A stretch of 64,000 nucleotides of DNA from Microbacterium sp. UFMG61 (GTDB lineage: Bacteria > Actinomycetota > Actinomycetes > Actinomycetales > Microbacteriaceae), in the NCBI RefSeq assembly GCF_015354505.1, contig NZ_JACAFP010000011.1, positions 24,761 through 88,760 on the forward strand, given 5' to 3'. Below are positions 1 to 8,078 of this stretch, piece by piece (within the stretch, counting starts at the first letter, position 1; each line of letters starts with the position of its first letter). The notes under the pieces were generated by a model. It was not told where the DNA came from. It worked only from the letters and a program-made list of their open reading frames with translations, and did no database searches. Made by a program: the position numbers and the translations under genes.

Positions 1-1428
1 TCAGACGAACATGACTCGTCGTGGTGGTGGGTCGGTGTAGGTGCGGCCGAGGGGGCTGGTCCAGGTGATGGTGCCGTCTGGTTGTTGGTGTGCGGTCCAG
101 CGGTGTCGGTCGTGGATGTCGGGGTGTTTGAGGGTGTGGTGTCGCCGGCAGAGGTGGCTGAGGTTGTCGGTGCGGGTTTTGCCGCCTCTGGCGTGGTCGT
201 GGGTGTGGTCGATGTCGCAGCGGTGGGTGGGCGTGCGGCATCCGGGGAATCGGCAGTGCTGGTCGCGGGCGCGCAGGAACCTGCGCATGGGTGCGGTGGG
301 GGTGTATGTGTCGGTCTCGATGATGAGGCCGGTGGGGTCGAGGAAGAGGCGGGTCCAGCCGGTGTTGTATCCGGCGAGGCAGCGGGCGATCTCGGGGGCG
401 AGGGGGCCGTGCCCGTCGAGTTCGGCGGGGTTGTCGTCGTCGCCGGTGAGGGTGGTCGCGGCGACGGTGACCTGGATGCGGGCGCTGATGTTCTCGAGTC
501 CGGACCCGTTCTCGGGGCTGGGGGTGGCGGCGAGGAGGAGGTCGGTGAGGACGTCGGCGCGGATCTGGTCGATCGTGCGGGTGTCGCCGGTGAGGTGCTC
601 GATGTCGGGGCTGGTCGGGTCGGTCATCGGATCGGACAGGCCCGTCAGCGGGTCGGTGGTGAACGTGCCCGACTCGCCGAAGATCACCCCGCTGGTGACA
701 TGCCCGTCGTCGACGTATGCGCCGTATTCGGGGTCTTCGGGCGAGAAGTCGTGCAGATGCCGGGTGTGCTCGCCCGCGTCGTCCAGGGATGGCAGGTGCG
801 GTTCCCGCTCATCACGCGTGCGGGCGATCTCGCGGGCCATCTGGGTGAGCCGATCGAGGATCGCTTCGGCGACCCATTCCGGGAGCACGGCGGTGAGCAG
901 AGACAGCCCGTCACCGACGGAGCGCACCTGCACGCACCGTTCCTCGACTGCCTTGCGCTGACGAGCCACCAACGTCACCCCGGCGAGGGTCGCCGCGACC
1001 TGCCGGGCGTGGGCTTTCGTGCGTGCCGCGGTCTCCCGCTCGGCGAACACCAGCACCGCCGCCTCATACAGCCTCATCGTCTCCGGGCTCACAGTCCCGG
1101 CATCGATCGCGTCGCTGACGATCGTGCTCGCCCGCACGATCTCCCGCACATGCCCGACACTGATCACCCCGGCCGCGAACGCCGCCCGCGTCGCCGGCAG
1201 AGTCAGCGACAACGTACGCGCGTCGGTGAACGCATACTCCACCGACCCCGTCGTCACCCGGCCCGCCGCCGCATACTCCGCGACCATCGACCGGTCGATC
1301 GCATCCCGGTGAAACGGGTGCTCGGACACATCGGTTTCGCGGACCGCGATCCTCTGGACCAGCAGCTCGCTCGCTTCCGCCTCAAGCGCCGCGATCCGAC
1401 GCCGGACCTCGGTCCACTCATCGAGCAA
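1..1428 (-). CDS. DUF222-type HNH endonuclease
   Basis: Likely DNA endonuclease of the HNH (McrA-like) group fused to an N-terminal DUF222 region, a family usually present in many copies in actinobacterial genomes; its biological role is not established. The 475-residue product has a long helical N-terminal part and a C-terminal HNH core at about residues 388-433. There, a C-x4-C pair (CRFPGC), a DIDH motif and a C-x2-HH motif (CRRHH) supply the zinc and catalytic residues, so the nuclease centre looks intact. The start is TTG at 1428, preceded by GAGGAG nine bases upstream; no ATG is nearby. The stop is the first codon of the window. The 5' end abuts a divergent gene that has no good start, which may mark an insertion boundary. 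Confidence 0.9.
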   Translation of the reverse strand: MLDEWTEVRRRIAALEAEASELLVQRIAVRETDVSEHPFHRDAIDRSMVAEYAAAGRVTTGSVEYAFTDARTLSLTLPATRAAFAAGVISVGHVREIVRASTIVSDAIDAGTVSPETMRLYEAAVLVFAERETAARTKAHARQVAATLAGVTLVARQRKAVEERCVQVRSVGDGLSLLTAVLPEWVAEAILDRLTQMAREIARTRDEREPHLPSLDDAGEHTRHLHDFSPEDPEYGAYVDDGHVTSGVIFGESGTFTTDPLTGLSDPMTDPTSPDIEHLTGDTRTIDQIRADVLTDLLLAATPSPENGSGLENISARIQVTVAATTLTGDDDNPAELDGHGPLAPEIARCLAGYNTGWTRLFLDPTGLIIETDTYTPTAPMRRFLRARDQHCRFPGCRTPTHRCDIDHTHDHARGGKTRTDNLSHLCRRHHTLKHPDIHDRHRWTAHQQPDGTITWTSPLGRTYTDPPPRRVMFV

Positions 1429-2085
1429 GCGGCACCGCTCCTCAAGATCGAGGTCGAGATCGGTTCACGATGGGCGCGCGCGATCGCGGATCTGCCGCAC
1501 TGGTTCTGGGTCGCCGCCGCGGCAGTCGCCGCACTGCTCATCGTGGTGATCGCGACCGGCGGACTCGCCCAGGCGTTGACCGAACCGCGCCGCGTCGACG
1601 CGGGCGACGAGGTGCGCACAGGTCAGCTGAGCGTCACCGTGCTCGATGCCGAGTTCACGCGCGAGGTCGAATCCAAGTACCTCGAGGCGGACGACGGCGA
1701 GGTGCTGCTGGTGATAACCCTCGCGATGGAGAACCTGACCGATCACCCGATCGGCGTCGGCACGACGGCCGATCGCATCGACACGAATCTGGTGAATCAC
1801 GACGAGCCGCTGCTCGATCCGGCCGGCGTGAAGCCCACCGACAGCGCCTCTGTGTGGCGCGCCGATGGATCGGCCGGCCAGGTGTACCTGCAGCCCGGGG
1901 TTCCCGACGAGGTCACAATCGCCTGGCCGGTTCCCGAAGACGCGATGGCCGGCGACGCCGTCGCTCTCGATGTGCACGAGGCCGCGATCAGCACGGGTGC
2001 CGTGCTCCTCTCGTCCCGTGTCGTGACCTGGCGAGCGGCCGACATCGCCGCACGCATCGTCATCCCCGTGAGCGGGACGTCGTGA
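1318..2085 (+). CDS. membrane-anchored hypothetical protein, 5' end uncertain
   Basis: Unrecognised protein. The credible part runs from about 1470: a charged stretch, one hydrophobic transmembrane segment (about 1500-1590) and an extracytoplasmic domain of about 160 residues that looks like a beta-sandwich (alternating hydrophobic strands). It is the first of three genes in the same style joined by 4-base overlaps, so they are probably co-transcribed and act together at the membrane. No ATG, GTG or TTG lies in frame between GTG 1318 and GTG 1543, and 1543 falls inside the membrane segment. Using 1318 therefore forces about 40 codons antisense to the HNH gene. The true 5' end may have been lost or replaced next to the HNH gene, so I regard the start as unresolved. 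Confidence 0.6.
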   Translation: MLGHIGFADRDPLDQQLARFRLKRRDPTPDLGPLIEQAAPLLKIEVEIGSRWARAIADLPHWFWVAAAAVAALLIVVIATGGLAQALTEPRRVDAGDEVRTGQLSVTVLDAEFTREVESKYLEADDGEVLLVITLAMENLTDHPIGVGTTADRIDTNLVNHDEPLLDPAGVKPTDSASVWRADGSAGQVYLQPGVPDEVTIAWPVPEDAMAGDAVALDVHEAAISTGAVLLSSRVVTWRAADIAARIVIPVSGTS

Positions 2086-2633
2086 AGCGCGCGCTGCCCT
2101 GGCTTCTCGGCGCCGCGCTCGTGCTGGGCGCCGGGCTGGTGACTGCCGTGACACCGAGCGACGAGGATGTGGTCGGGCCGATCACCGTGCATGGACATGC
2201 TGGCGAGACCGTCGCGGCGCGGACGATCGTCGCGACCGTGACGGACACGACCTTCGCCGATGAGGTGGTCGAATCCGCATGGAGTGCCGAGGGCAACTGG
2301 CTCGTCATCACGCTCGATGCCTCGGCGGCGACGACGGAGGTCGATGCGGCGATCCAGCTCGCGACCCTCGCCGTCGACGAGCGCGTGTTCCAGGCGAGCG
2401 AACGCCCGTCGACGTCGCTGCGCGGCACCGCGCTGCGCGTCGGCACCGAGACCACGGGCACGCTGTCCTTCGAGCTGCCGACAGAGCTCGACAGCGACAC
2501 CGCCGAGTTGCGGCTCTCCCCGGGGTACTCCACCCCCGAGCTCGACGACCTCGTGGTGATCTCGATCGATCTCCATGATCTCCCCCGCGTCCCGAGCGCT
2601 GATCTCGTCGCACCGGGTTGGAGCGAGAAGTGA
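2082..2633 (+). CDS. membrane-anchored hypothetical protein
   Basis: Unrecognised 183-residue protein with one N-terminal hydrophobic segment right after a short basic start (KRALPWLLGAALVLG), a signal anchor or uncleaved signal peptide. An extracytoplasmic domain of about 155 residues follows, resembling that of the preceding gene in length and strand pattern. The start is GTG 2082, which overlaps the previous stop by four bases (GTGA), a typical sign of translational coupling. It sits in the middle of the three-gene set. No catalytic motif is visible. Function unknown; a structural or sensory envelope role is only a guess. Confidence 0.72.
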   Translation: MKRALPWLLGAALVLGAGLVTAVTPSDEDVVGPITVHGHAGETVAARTIVATVTDTTFADEVVESAWSAEGNWLVITLDASAATTEVDAAIQLATLAVDERVFQASERPSTSLRGTALRVGTETTGTLSFELPTELDSDTAELRLSPGYSTPELDDLVVISIDLHDLPRVPSADLVAPGWSEK

Positions 2634-3145
2634 GCGAGAATCGCACCAAGGCCTGGTGGCACACCCAGCGCACCGCGCTGATCGCCCTGGCCATCGCCGC
2701 CGTCGCCGTGGTCGGCGCCTACGTGTGGCTCGACGTGATTCCCAGCATCCGTCAGACCGACCGTGTGATCGAGGCCGAATCCGCCGACGACTCCCGCATC
2801 ACCATCTCGGGACAGGAGCTCTCGCTCGGCTTCGTGGAGTGGGGGGAGTTCGACGCCCCCGAGGGTTCGCGCACGCTGAGCGTGCGGCTGAGTGCCAGTG
2901 GTGGACCGGATGCCGCGTCGTGCGGCGTCGCGACCCTCACCGAGCAGTCGTCGTCGCGTACCTGGGTGAGCTCGCGGAACGGACTCGATCTGCCCGCGGG
3001 CCTGGACGCGAGTTCATGCGCCCCCGAGCCCGCGTCGCATCGCGTCCTGCTCATCTTCGTGCTGCCCGACGACGCCGAGGGGCCCTTCGTGCTCGACATC
3101 GAGGGCGACGACTCCGATCTCGCTCGGTTCACCGTCGACCCCTGA
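2630..3145 (+). CDS. membrane-anchored hypothetical protein
   Basis: Unrecognised 171-residue protein, third of the coupled set. It has a short basic N-terminus, one transmembrane segment (about residues 15-33) and an extracytoplasmic domain with two cysteines (CGVATL and SSCAPE) that could form a disulfide outside the cell. GTG 2630 overlaps the previous stop by four bases and has GGAGCGAGAA just upstream; a TTG at 2618 in the same frame is less likely. The last 132 bases overlap the convergent membrane-protein gene, so either one 3' end is extended or the two genes share an unusually long antisense tail. Confidence 0.72.
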   Translation: MSENRTKAWWHTQRTALIALAIAAVAVVGAYVWLDVIPSIRQTDRVIEAESADDSRITISGQELSLGFVEWGEFDAPEGSRTLSVRLSASGGPDAASCGVATLTEQSSSRTWVSSRNGLDLPAGLDASSCAPEPASHRVLLIFVLPDDAEGPFVLDIEGDDSDLARFTVDP

Positions 3146-4342
3146 CAGGCTCTCGATGCCTGACGGGTCGTCGATCCCTGACGGACGTGTGTCGAGCCCG
3201 GCTTTCGGCCGCCCGATCACGCCGTCGTATGCCGTGGCCACGATCGCCACACGCAACGGCTCGGCGATCGCAGCGATTTCCACGCTCACCAGCGGGAACA
3301 CCCCCGCCCAGAACCACGTCTCGTGCCCGCCGATGACCTCCAGCACCCCGCGCGTCGCGGCCTGCTCGGCGAAGGCCCAGCAGGCGTAGGCGAGCGCGAA
3401 CGCCCCGAACAGCACAGGTCCGCCGCGCCAGATCACGGTGACCGCAGCCCAGAGGCCCTCGAGTCTCATCACGAGTGTGCGCGCGACGCTCATCGCCGCG
3501 CCTCGCACGGCTCCCCCGGCGCCGCCCGCCCAGCGGGGGAACGACGGAGTCGAGTCGAACGCGGTGCCGAAGATCACTCCCGCGACCGTGAGCCACGTGG
3601 CGGGGACGAGAAGAGCCGCGACCACGATGCCGAAGAGCCAGGTCGCTCCTTCCCACACCGCCGCGATGGGCTCGAGGTTGATCGCGAACCAGTCGCCGAA
3701 CGACTGCAGCCATCCCACGGCAGCGCGCTCCCCGACCCACCCGAGCACTCCGTTCCACCATCGCGCGACCAGCACGAAGAGCATGAAGGTCCAGAGCACC
3801 TCGGTGTAGACCGCCAGACCCACCGTCCACCGCGGCAGGCGGGCGGCGAAGCGGGTGAACAGCAGTCGGGCGATCAGTGCGATGACCAGCACCGCCACCG
3901 GCAGCACTCCGACCGCGATCAGCCCGCCACGGTCACCGAGCTGATCTGCCTGCATGCCGGTGCTCTCGAGCCCGACGGCGACGGCGATGCGGAAGAAGTC
4001 GATCAGGTCGGCATCGAGCAGACCCCACGCGGTGTAGAACGCGAAGAACGGGAGGATCGCCGCGAGAGACGCCGAGGCGAACTCTCGCGGGCCACCGGCA
4101 TCCTCCCTGCGGCTGTGCGGCAGCGATGGTCTCACCGTGAGGTACATCGCGACGTACGCGAAGAGCCGTGCAGCCACGGCCAGCGGCAGCAGAAGCAGTC
4201 CGCCGAGCGAGGTGTGACCGCCGACGAATCCGGCGAGCTCCACCAGCAGCCGATGCAGCGCCTCACCACCGAGATACCAGGCCATGAGCGCGACGCCGTG
4301 CCGCGCGAGGATGCGCCCGAAGGTGCGGAAGGCCTGGGTCAT
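3014..4342 (-). CDS. multi-pass integral membrane protein, unknown function
   Basis: Unrecognised 442-residue protein with roughly eight hydrophobic segments spread through the first 370 residues, separated by short polar loops. A hydrophilic Gly/Ser/Asp-rich C-terminal tail of about 65 residues includes the repeats PSGIDDPSGIESLSG. It converges on the three small membrane-anchored proteins and overlaps the last of them by 132 bases; the overlap falls entirely in the low-complexity tail. No transporter or enzyme motif is evident. The ATG at 4342 is the natural start. It could be a partner of the small membrane proteins, but this is only suggested by position. Confidence 0.7.
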   Translation of the reverse strand: MTQAFRTFGRILARHGVALMAWYLGGEALHRLLVELAGFVGGHTSLGGLLLLPLAVAARLFAYVAMYLTVRPSLPHSRREDAGGPREFASASLAAILPFFAFYTAWGLLDADLIDFFRIAVAVGLESTGMQADQLGDRGGLIAVGVLPVAVLVIALIARLLFTRFAARLPRWTVGLAVYTEVLWTFMLFVLVARWWNGVLGWVGERAAVGWLQSFGDWFAINLEPIAAVWEGATWLFGIVVAALLVPATWLTVAGVIFGTAFDSTPSFPRWAGGAGGAVRGAAMSVARTLVMRLEGLWAAVTVIWRGGPVLFGAFALAYACWAFAEQAATRGVLEVIGGHETWFWAGVFPLVSVEIAAIAEPLRVAIVATAYDGVIGRPKAGLDTRPSGIDDPSGIESLSGVDGEPSEIGVVALDVEHEGPLGVVGQHEDEQDAMRRGLGGA

Positions 4343-4395
4343 GGGTCCTACGGTATCGGTCGCCGTGCTCGGAGGCGCCGCTGTGAGGTGTCAGC

Positions 4396-5730
4396 TCAAT
4401 GGAACGGACAGCGCCCGGATGCCGTCGCCGACCGCACGCGTCCTCCGGACCGCGGCTTGGTGGGGAGCCGGCGTCGGTCGACGTCGAGACCGTCGCCGAG
4501 GATGCGCAGGTCGGGGTCGCTCAGCACGGCGATGGCGGCGGAGAGTCCTGCGATGGCCAGCTTCTCTCCCGGGCAGCGGTGGCCGGTCGCGACGTCGGAG
4601 CCGCCGTGCGGGATGAAGGCGGCGAGCGCCTCATAGTCGTCGGCCACATCGCGGAACCGTTCGGGGTCGAAGGTCTCGGCGCGCGCCCAGAACCGGTCGT
4701 CGGTGTCGGTGCCGAGGATGTCGAGCACCACTCGCCCTCCTGCGTCGACGCTCTGCCCGTCGAGCTCGATGTCGGTGAGCGCCCAGCCGGGCAGCATCGG
4801 CACGAACGGCGCGGTGCGACGCACCTCCTGGGCGAACATGACCGCGAGCGGGCCGCCGACCACGGCGCCTCGTTCGTCGGCCTCTGCGGCGATGCGGTCG
4901 CGCCAGTCCGGACGGTCGTGGAGCTCCTTCGCGGCGAAGGCCACGAAGCGGGCGACCGCGATCATCGGGCGGATGCTGTTCTGCAGCTCGACACCGGCGA
5001 CGCGGGCGTCGAGCAGATGGCCGTTCTCGTCGCGGTGATGCGCCCACTGCTCGAGCGCCGTTCCGGGTTCGGCATGCAGCGAGCCGTGGCGCACGGCCTC
5101 GATCAGCCGGGCGGAGTGGCGGTCGGACCACCAGCGGTTCGCGAGAGCGACGAGGTATTGCGGAGAGTAGGGGGAGCCGAAGCCGTCGACGATCTGTGCG
5201 AGCCTCGCCGACCAGCGTGTCCTGGCATCCGCCGTGCCGGGGAGCCCGGCCCAGCTCATGATCGCTCGACCGAGGGCCCCGACCGCGGCGTCGTAGGCGC
5301 TGCGGGTGCCTCCGGCGATCCACGACGCCCTCTCCCGCGCCCATTCGGTCTCGAGCAGAGGCGTGAGACGTGCGACCTGGGCATCCTCGTAGGCGACGTC
5401 GATGAAGGTCGCCTTGCGGTGCCGGTGCTCATCGCCGTCGAGGCTGTGCACCGAGCCGTGCCCGAACAGCGATTCCTGCACGATCGCGGGCATCGCGCCG
5501 TGGCGCGCGATTCGGTCGGCGTCGTAGAACAGCTCGACCCCCTCGACCCCGCGCACGAACACGGCCTCGCGACCGAGCAGCCGCATCGGCGCTGCGCGTG
5601 CCCCCGGTGCGACGCGCTGCCAGAGCCGGGCGCCGAAGCCGTAGCCGTGCGTGAGCAGCGCGGGTGCGTCGTCGCGCGCGAGGTCGGTGAGGCGACGCAC
5701 GGCGCGAGCGGAGAGGTCGGTGAGGGTCAT
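4396..5730 (-). CDS. cytochrome P450, CYP152-type fatty acid peroxygenase or decarboxylase
   Basis: Predicted H2O2-using P450 of the CYP152 group (P450-BSbeta, P450-SPalpha, OleT), cytosolic, acting on free fatty acids. The 444-residue product has the heme-ligand loop with Cys386 (GHRCPGE), preceded by FIPHGG as in CYP152 enzymes. The I-helix carries an Arg254-Pro255 pair instead of the usual acid-alcohol pair, which in this family binds the substrate carboxylate. His95 (in LFGHGSVH) aligns by eye with OleT His85, the residue linked to decarboxylation to terminal alkenes; hydroxylating members usually have Gln there. ATG 5730 was chosen because the upstream GTG adds nine residues without a ribosome site. 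It is divergent from the SRPBCC gene. Family assignment is strong; the reaction outcome is inference. Confidence 0.9.
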   Translation of the reverse strand: MTLTDLSARAVRRLTDLARDDAPALLTHGYGFGARLWQRVAPGARAAPMRLLGREAVFVRGVEGVELFYDADRIARHGAMPAIVQESLFGHGSVHSLDGDEHRHRKATFIDVAYEDAQVARLTPLLETEWARERASWIAGGTRSAYDAAVGALGRAIMSWAGLPGTADARTRWSARLAQIVDGFGSPYSPQYLVALANRWWSDRHSARLIEAVRHGSLHAEPGTALEQWAHHRDENGHLLDARVAGVELQNSIRPMIAVARFVAFAAKELHDRPDWRDRIAAEADERGAVVGGPLAVMFAQEVRRTAPFVPMLPGWALTDIELDGQSVDAGGRVVLDILGTDTDDRFWARAETFDPERFRDVADDYEALAAFIPHGGSDVATGHRCPGEKLAIAGLSAAIAVLSDPDLRILGDGLDVDRRRLPTKPRSGGRVRSATASGRCPFH

Positions 5731-5901
5731 GTGCCGACGTTCGCAGACGCGGCGCACTCTTCACAGGGGGAGGCGCACGAGGGAGGCCTGTGCTAGCGGT
5801 CGCGCGAGCGGGCGCATCCCTTCGCCGCCCTGCCCTGTCGTCAACCCCCTTCGCGTCGGGCCGAGGTGCAGGCACGATACAGACACGAGAGAGGGGCCGT
5901 C

Positions 5902-6339
5902 ATGGCTGAGAACGTCCGCATCATGAAATGCACCCCGGACGATGTGTTCCGAGTCCTGGGGAACGGCTGGCTCTATCCGGCCTGGGTGGTCGGCGCGTCG
6001 CGCATGCGCGAGGTCGAAGAATCCTGGCCGCAGCCGGGCGCGGAGCTGCACCACTCGGTGGGTGTGTGGCCGGCGCTGCTCGACGACACGACCGTCATCG
6101 AGGAGTGGGAGCCGCCGCACCGCATGGTGATCCGCGCGCGCGGGTGGCCGATCGGTGAAGCACGCGTCACGCTGCGCGTGCGATCGTACGACGGTGGCGC
6201 GATGGTGCGCATCGACGAGGAGCCGGTGAAGGGACCCGCCACGCTGCTCCCCTCGCTCGTGACGACGCCGCTGCTGCGCCTCCGCAACGCCGAGACCCTG
6301 CATCGTCTGGCGTACCTCGCCGAGGGTCACGCGGACTGA
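5902..6339 (+). CDS. SRPBCC family protein
   Basis: A 145-residue protein with the START/Bet v1-like SRPBCC helix-grip pattern: an N-terminal strand, the early VFRVLGNGWLYPAWVVGASR region, then alternating strands (VIEEWEPPHRMVIRARG) and a long C-terminal helix. Such proteins bind small hydrophobic ligands such as lipids or polyketides and often accompany oxidoreductases. The start is ATG 5902 with a purine-rich site (GAGAGAGGGG) 5-15 bases upstream. It is divergent from the P450 across 171 bases, suggesting a shared promoter region; a link to lipid handling is plausible but unproven. Confidence 0.85.
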   Translation: MAENVRIMKCTPDDVFRVLGNGWLYPAWVVGASRMREVEESWPQPGAELHHSVGVWPALLDDTTVIEEWEPPHRMVIRARGWPIGEARVTLRVRSYDGGAMVRIDEEPVKGPATLLPSLVTTPLLRLRNAETLHRLAYLAEGHAD

Positions 6340-6444
6340 ACGAGCGGCCTCGCACTGCGTGAACTCTCACTGCTCCTCACGCCCGTCGCGTCTCAGATCG
6401 ACGACCCGTCGTCGGCTTCATCGCACTCTTCTTCCGCGGGCGGA

Positions 6445-7629
6445 TCACACCGCCGACGGATGCAGCACGACCTTGATGCAGCCGTCCTCCTTGCGCTGGA
6501 AGGTCTCGTAGAGCGCCGGAGCGTCATCGAGCGGAGCCTCGTGCGTGGTCAGGTCCATCACACCGAGCGGATCATCGATCGCCTCGACGAGCGGCATGAT
6601 GTCGTCGACCCAGCGCTTGACGTTGCACTGCCCCATCCGCAGAATCACCTGCTTGTCGAACATGGTCTTCATCGGCATGAGGTCGGCGTCGCCCGCATAG
6701 ACACCGCTCAGTGACACCGTGCCACCGCGTCGCACGACGTCGATCGACGTGTGCAGGGCGGCCAGCCGGTCGATGCCCGCCTTGTCGAACACCTGACGAG
6801 CCAGGGGGTCTGGCAGCAGTCCGACGGCCTTCTGCACCAGCGATACGCCGGGATTGCCGTGCGCCTCCATGCCGACGGCGTCGACGACGGCATCCGCTCC
6901 CCGTCCCTCTGTGAGGTCACGTAGCTGGTCGGTGATGTCGTCGGTCAGGTCGAACACCTGCGCTCCGTGCCGCGCCGCCATCTCGCGACGCTCCGGCACC
7001 GGATCGACCGCGAGCACGCGATATCCACGATGCGCCCCGATGCGGGCGACGAACTGCCCGACGGGTCCGAGTCCCATGACGGCGAGGGTGCCTCCGTCGG
7101 GGACGTGCGCGTACTCGACCCCCTGCCATGCCGTCGGCAGGATGTCGCTGAGGAAAAGGTATCGCTCATCGGGCAGGTCGGAGGCGACCTTGATGTGATT
7201 GTGGTCGGCGAGCGGGACGCGCAGATAGTCGGCCTGTCCGCCCGGAACCTGTCCGTAGAGCTTCGTGTACCCGAACAGCGATGCGCCGCTGCCATACTCG
7301 CGCACCTGGGTCGTCTCGCACTGAGACTGGAGTCCTCGCACGCAGAAGAAGCAGTGCCCGCAGGAGATGTTGAACGGCACCACCACGCGGTCGCCGACCG
7401 CTAGACGGGTGACCTCACTGCCGACTTCGACGACGACGCCCATCGGCTCGTGCCCGAGGATGTCACCCCGGTCGAGGAACGGGCCGAGCAGTTCGTAGAG
7501 ATGGAGGTCGGATCCGCAGATGGCGGACGACGTGATGCGGACGATCGCGTCGGTCGGGTGCTGGATCACGGGATCCGGCACCTCGTCGACGGAGACGGAG
7601 CGGGCTCCCTGCCAGGTGAGTGCTTTCAT
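6445..7629 (-). CDS. zinc-dependent alcohol dehydrogenase, formaldehyde-dehydrogenase-like
   Basis: Medium-chain dehydrogenase of the formaldehyde-dehydrogenase-like subgroup (about 394 residues), cytosolic and NAD(P)-linked. The catalytic zinc ligands are visible (CGSDLH and GHE), as are four clustered cysteines for the structural zinc (CGHCFFC...C). The Rossmann glycine motif is in the stretch after AVMGLGPVG. The insertion after VDAVGMEAHG is typical of this subgroup, whose members act on formaldehyde, other aldehydes or alcohols and often do not need glutathione. ATG 7629 starts 20 bases after the small upstream gene, so the two are probably co-transcribed. Together with hxlA/hxlB elsewhere in the window it may form part of a formaldehyde defence, but the substrate is not fixed by sequence. 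Confidence 0.88.
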   Translation of the reverse strand: MKALTWQGARSVSVDEVPDPVIQHPTDAIVRITSSAICGSDLHLYELLGPFLDRGDILGHEPMGVVVEVGSEVTRLAVGDRVVVPFNISCGHCFFCVRGLQSQCETTQVREYGSGASLFGYTKLYGQVPGGQADYLRVPLADHNHIKVASDLPDERYLFLSDILPTAWQGVEYAHVPDGGTLAVMGLGPVGQFVARIGAHRGYRVLAVDPVPERREMAARHGAQVFDLTDDITDQLRDLTEGRGADAVVDAVGMEAHGNPGVSLVQKAVGLLPDPLARQVFDKAGIDRLAALHTSIDVVRRGGTVSLSGVYAGDADLMPMKTMFDKQVILRMGQCNVKRWVDDIMPLVEAIDDPLGVMDLTTHEAPLDDAPALYETFQRKEDGCIKVVLHPSAV

Positions 7630-7648
7630 GGACGCGTCCCCCGCTCTC

Positions 7649-7909
7649 TCAGTAGTCCCAGTCGAGCGGACCGGCGGTGAGCGGCAGGTAGCGGGCATCC
7701 TCCGTCGCCCGCTCCGGCTGTACGGTCACCACGACTCGGGTGCCGGCACAGACGAGCACGCTGACCAGGTCGTTCCCGGCGGTGAAGTCGACGAATGCCG
7801 GGTCGGACTTCGCCGCGATCTCGATTCGATCCATCAGATCCACGAGGTCCTGTTCGGGCGCCAGCACGAACTGGTCGTCATCGAACGCGATCCGGGTCTG
7901 CTTCTTCAT
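7649..7909 (-). CDS. small hypothetical protein
   Basis: Unrecognised 86-residue acidic soluble protein without a signal peptide or membrane segment. The pattern (FDDDQFVLAPEQDLVDLMDRIEIAAK, then two hydrophobic strand-like stretches LVSVLVCAG and RVVVTVQPE) suggests a compact alpha/beta domain. It has an excellent ribosome site (GGGGGAGAAG directly before the ATG) and ends 19 bases before the zinc dehydrogenase, so it is a real gene and probably the leader cistron of that operon. No function can be assigned. Confidence 0.7.
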   Translation of the reverse strand: MKKQTRIAFDDDQFVLAPEQDLVDLMDRIEIAAKSDPAFVDFTAGNDLVSVLVCAGTRVVVTVQPERATEDARYLPLTAGPLDWDY

Positions 7910-8007
7910 CTTCTCCCCCTTTGATCGGGAGACGTGAATGCGCCTCTCTCAGAGAACGCTACGAAGCAGCAGCCCGGTCACGAAGGGCCTTGCGTGATCG
8001 GACCCAT

Positions 8008-8065
8008 CGTGCTCCCCCCCCCGGGAGGCGCGCTCCTCGCGGGCGCGCCTCCCGACAGGAGCACG
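8008..8065. terminator. nested GC-rich hairpin downstream of the ene-reductase
   Basis: Perfect 11-base arms (GGGAGGCGCGC at 8023-8033 and its complement at 8043-8053) with a 9-base loop, enclosed by a second perfect 8-base pair (CGTGCTCC at 8008-8015, GGAGCACG at 8058-8065). It lies 14 bases after the ene-reductase stop. There is no U-tract, as is common for actinobacterial terminators. A run of ten Cs (8013-8022) sits between the outer and inner left arms. Confidence 0.7.
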
Positions 8066-8078
8066 GGGACAGAACGAC

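Noticed and set aside
82..1317. Long plus-strand open frame upstream of the first small membrane-protein gene
   Set aside because: It is antisense to the well-supported HNH endonuclease and has repetitive Val/Gly/Arg composition typical of GC-rich shadow frames.
6400..6413. GACGACCCGTCGTC palindrome before the zinc dehydrogenase stop
   Set aside because: A 6-base stem with a 2-base loop is too small, and such GC palindromes are frequent here.
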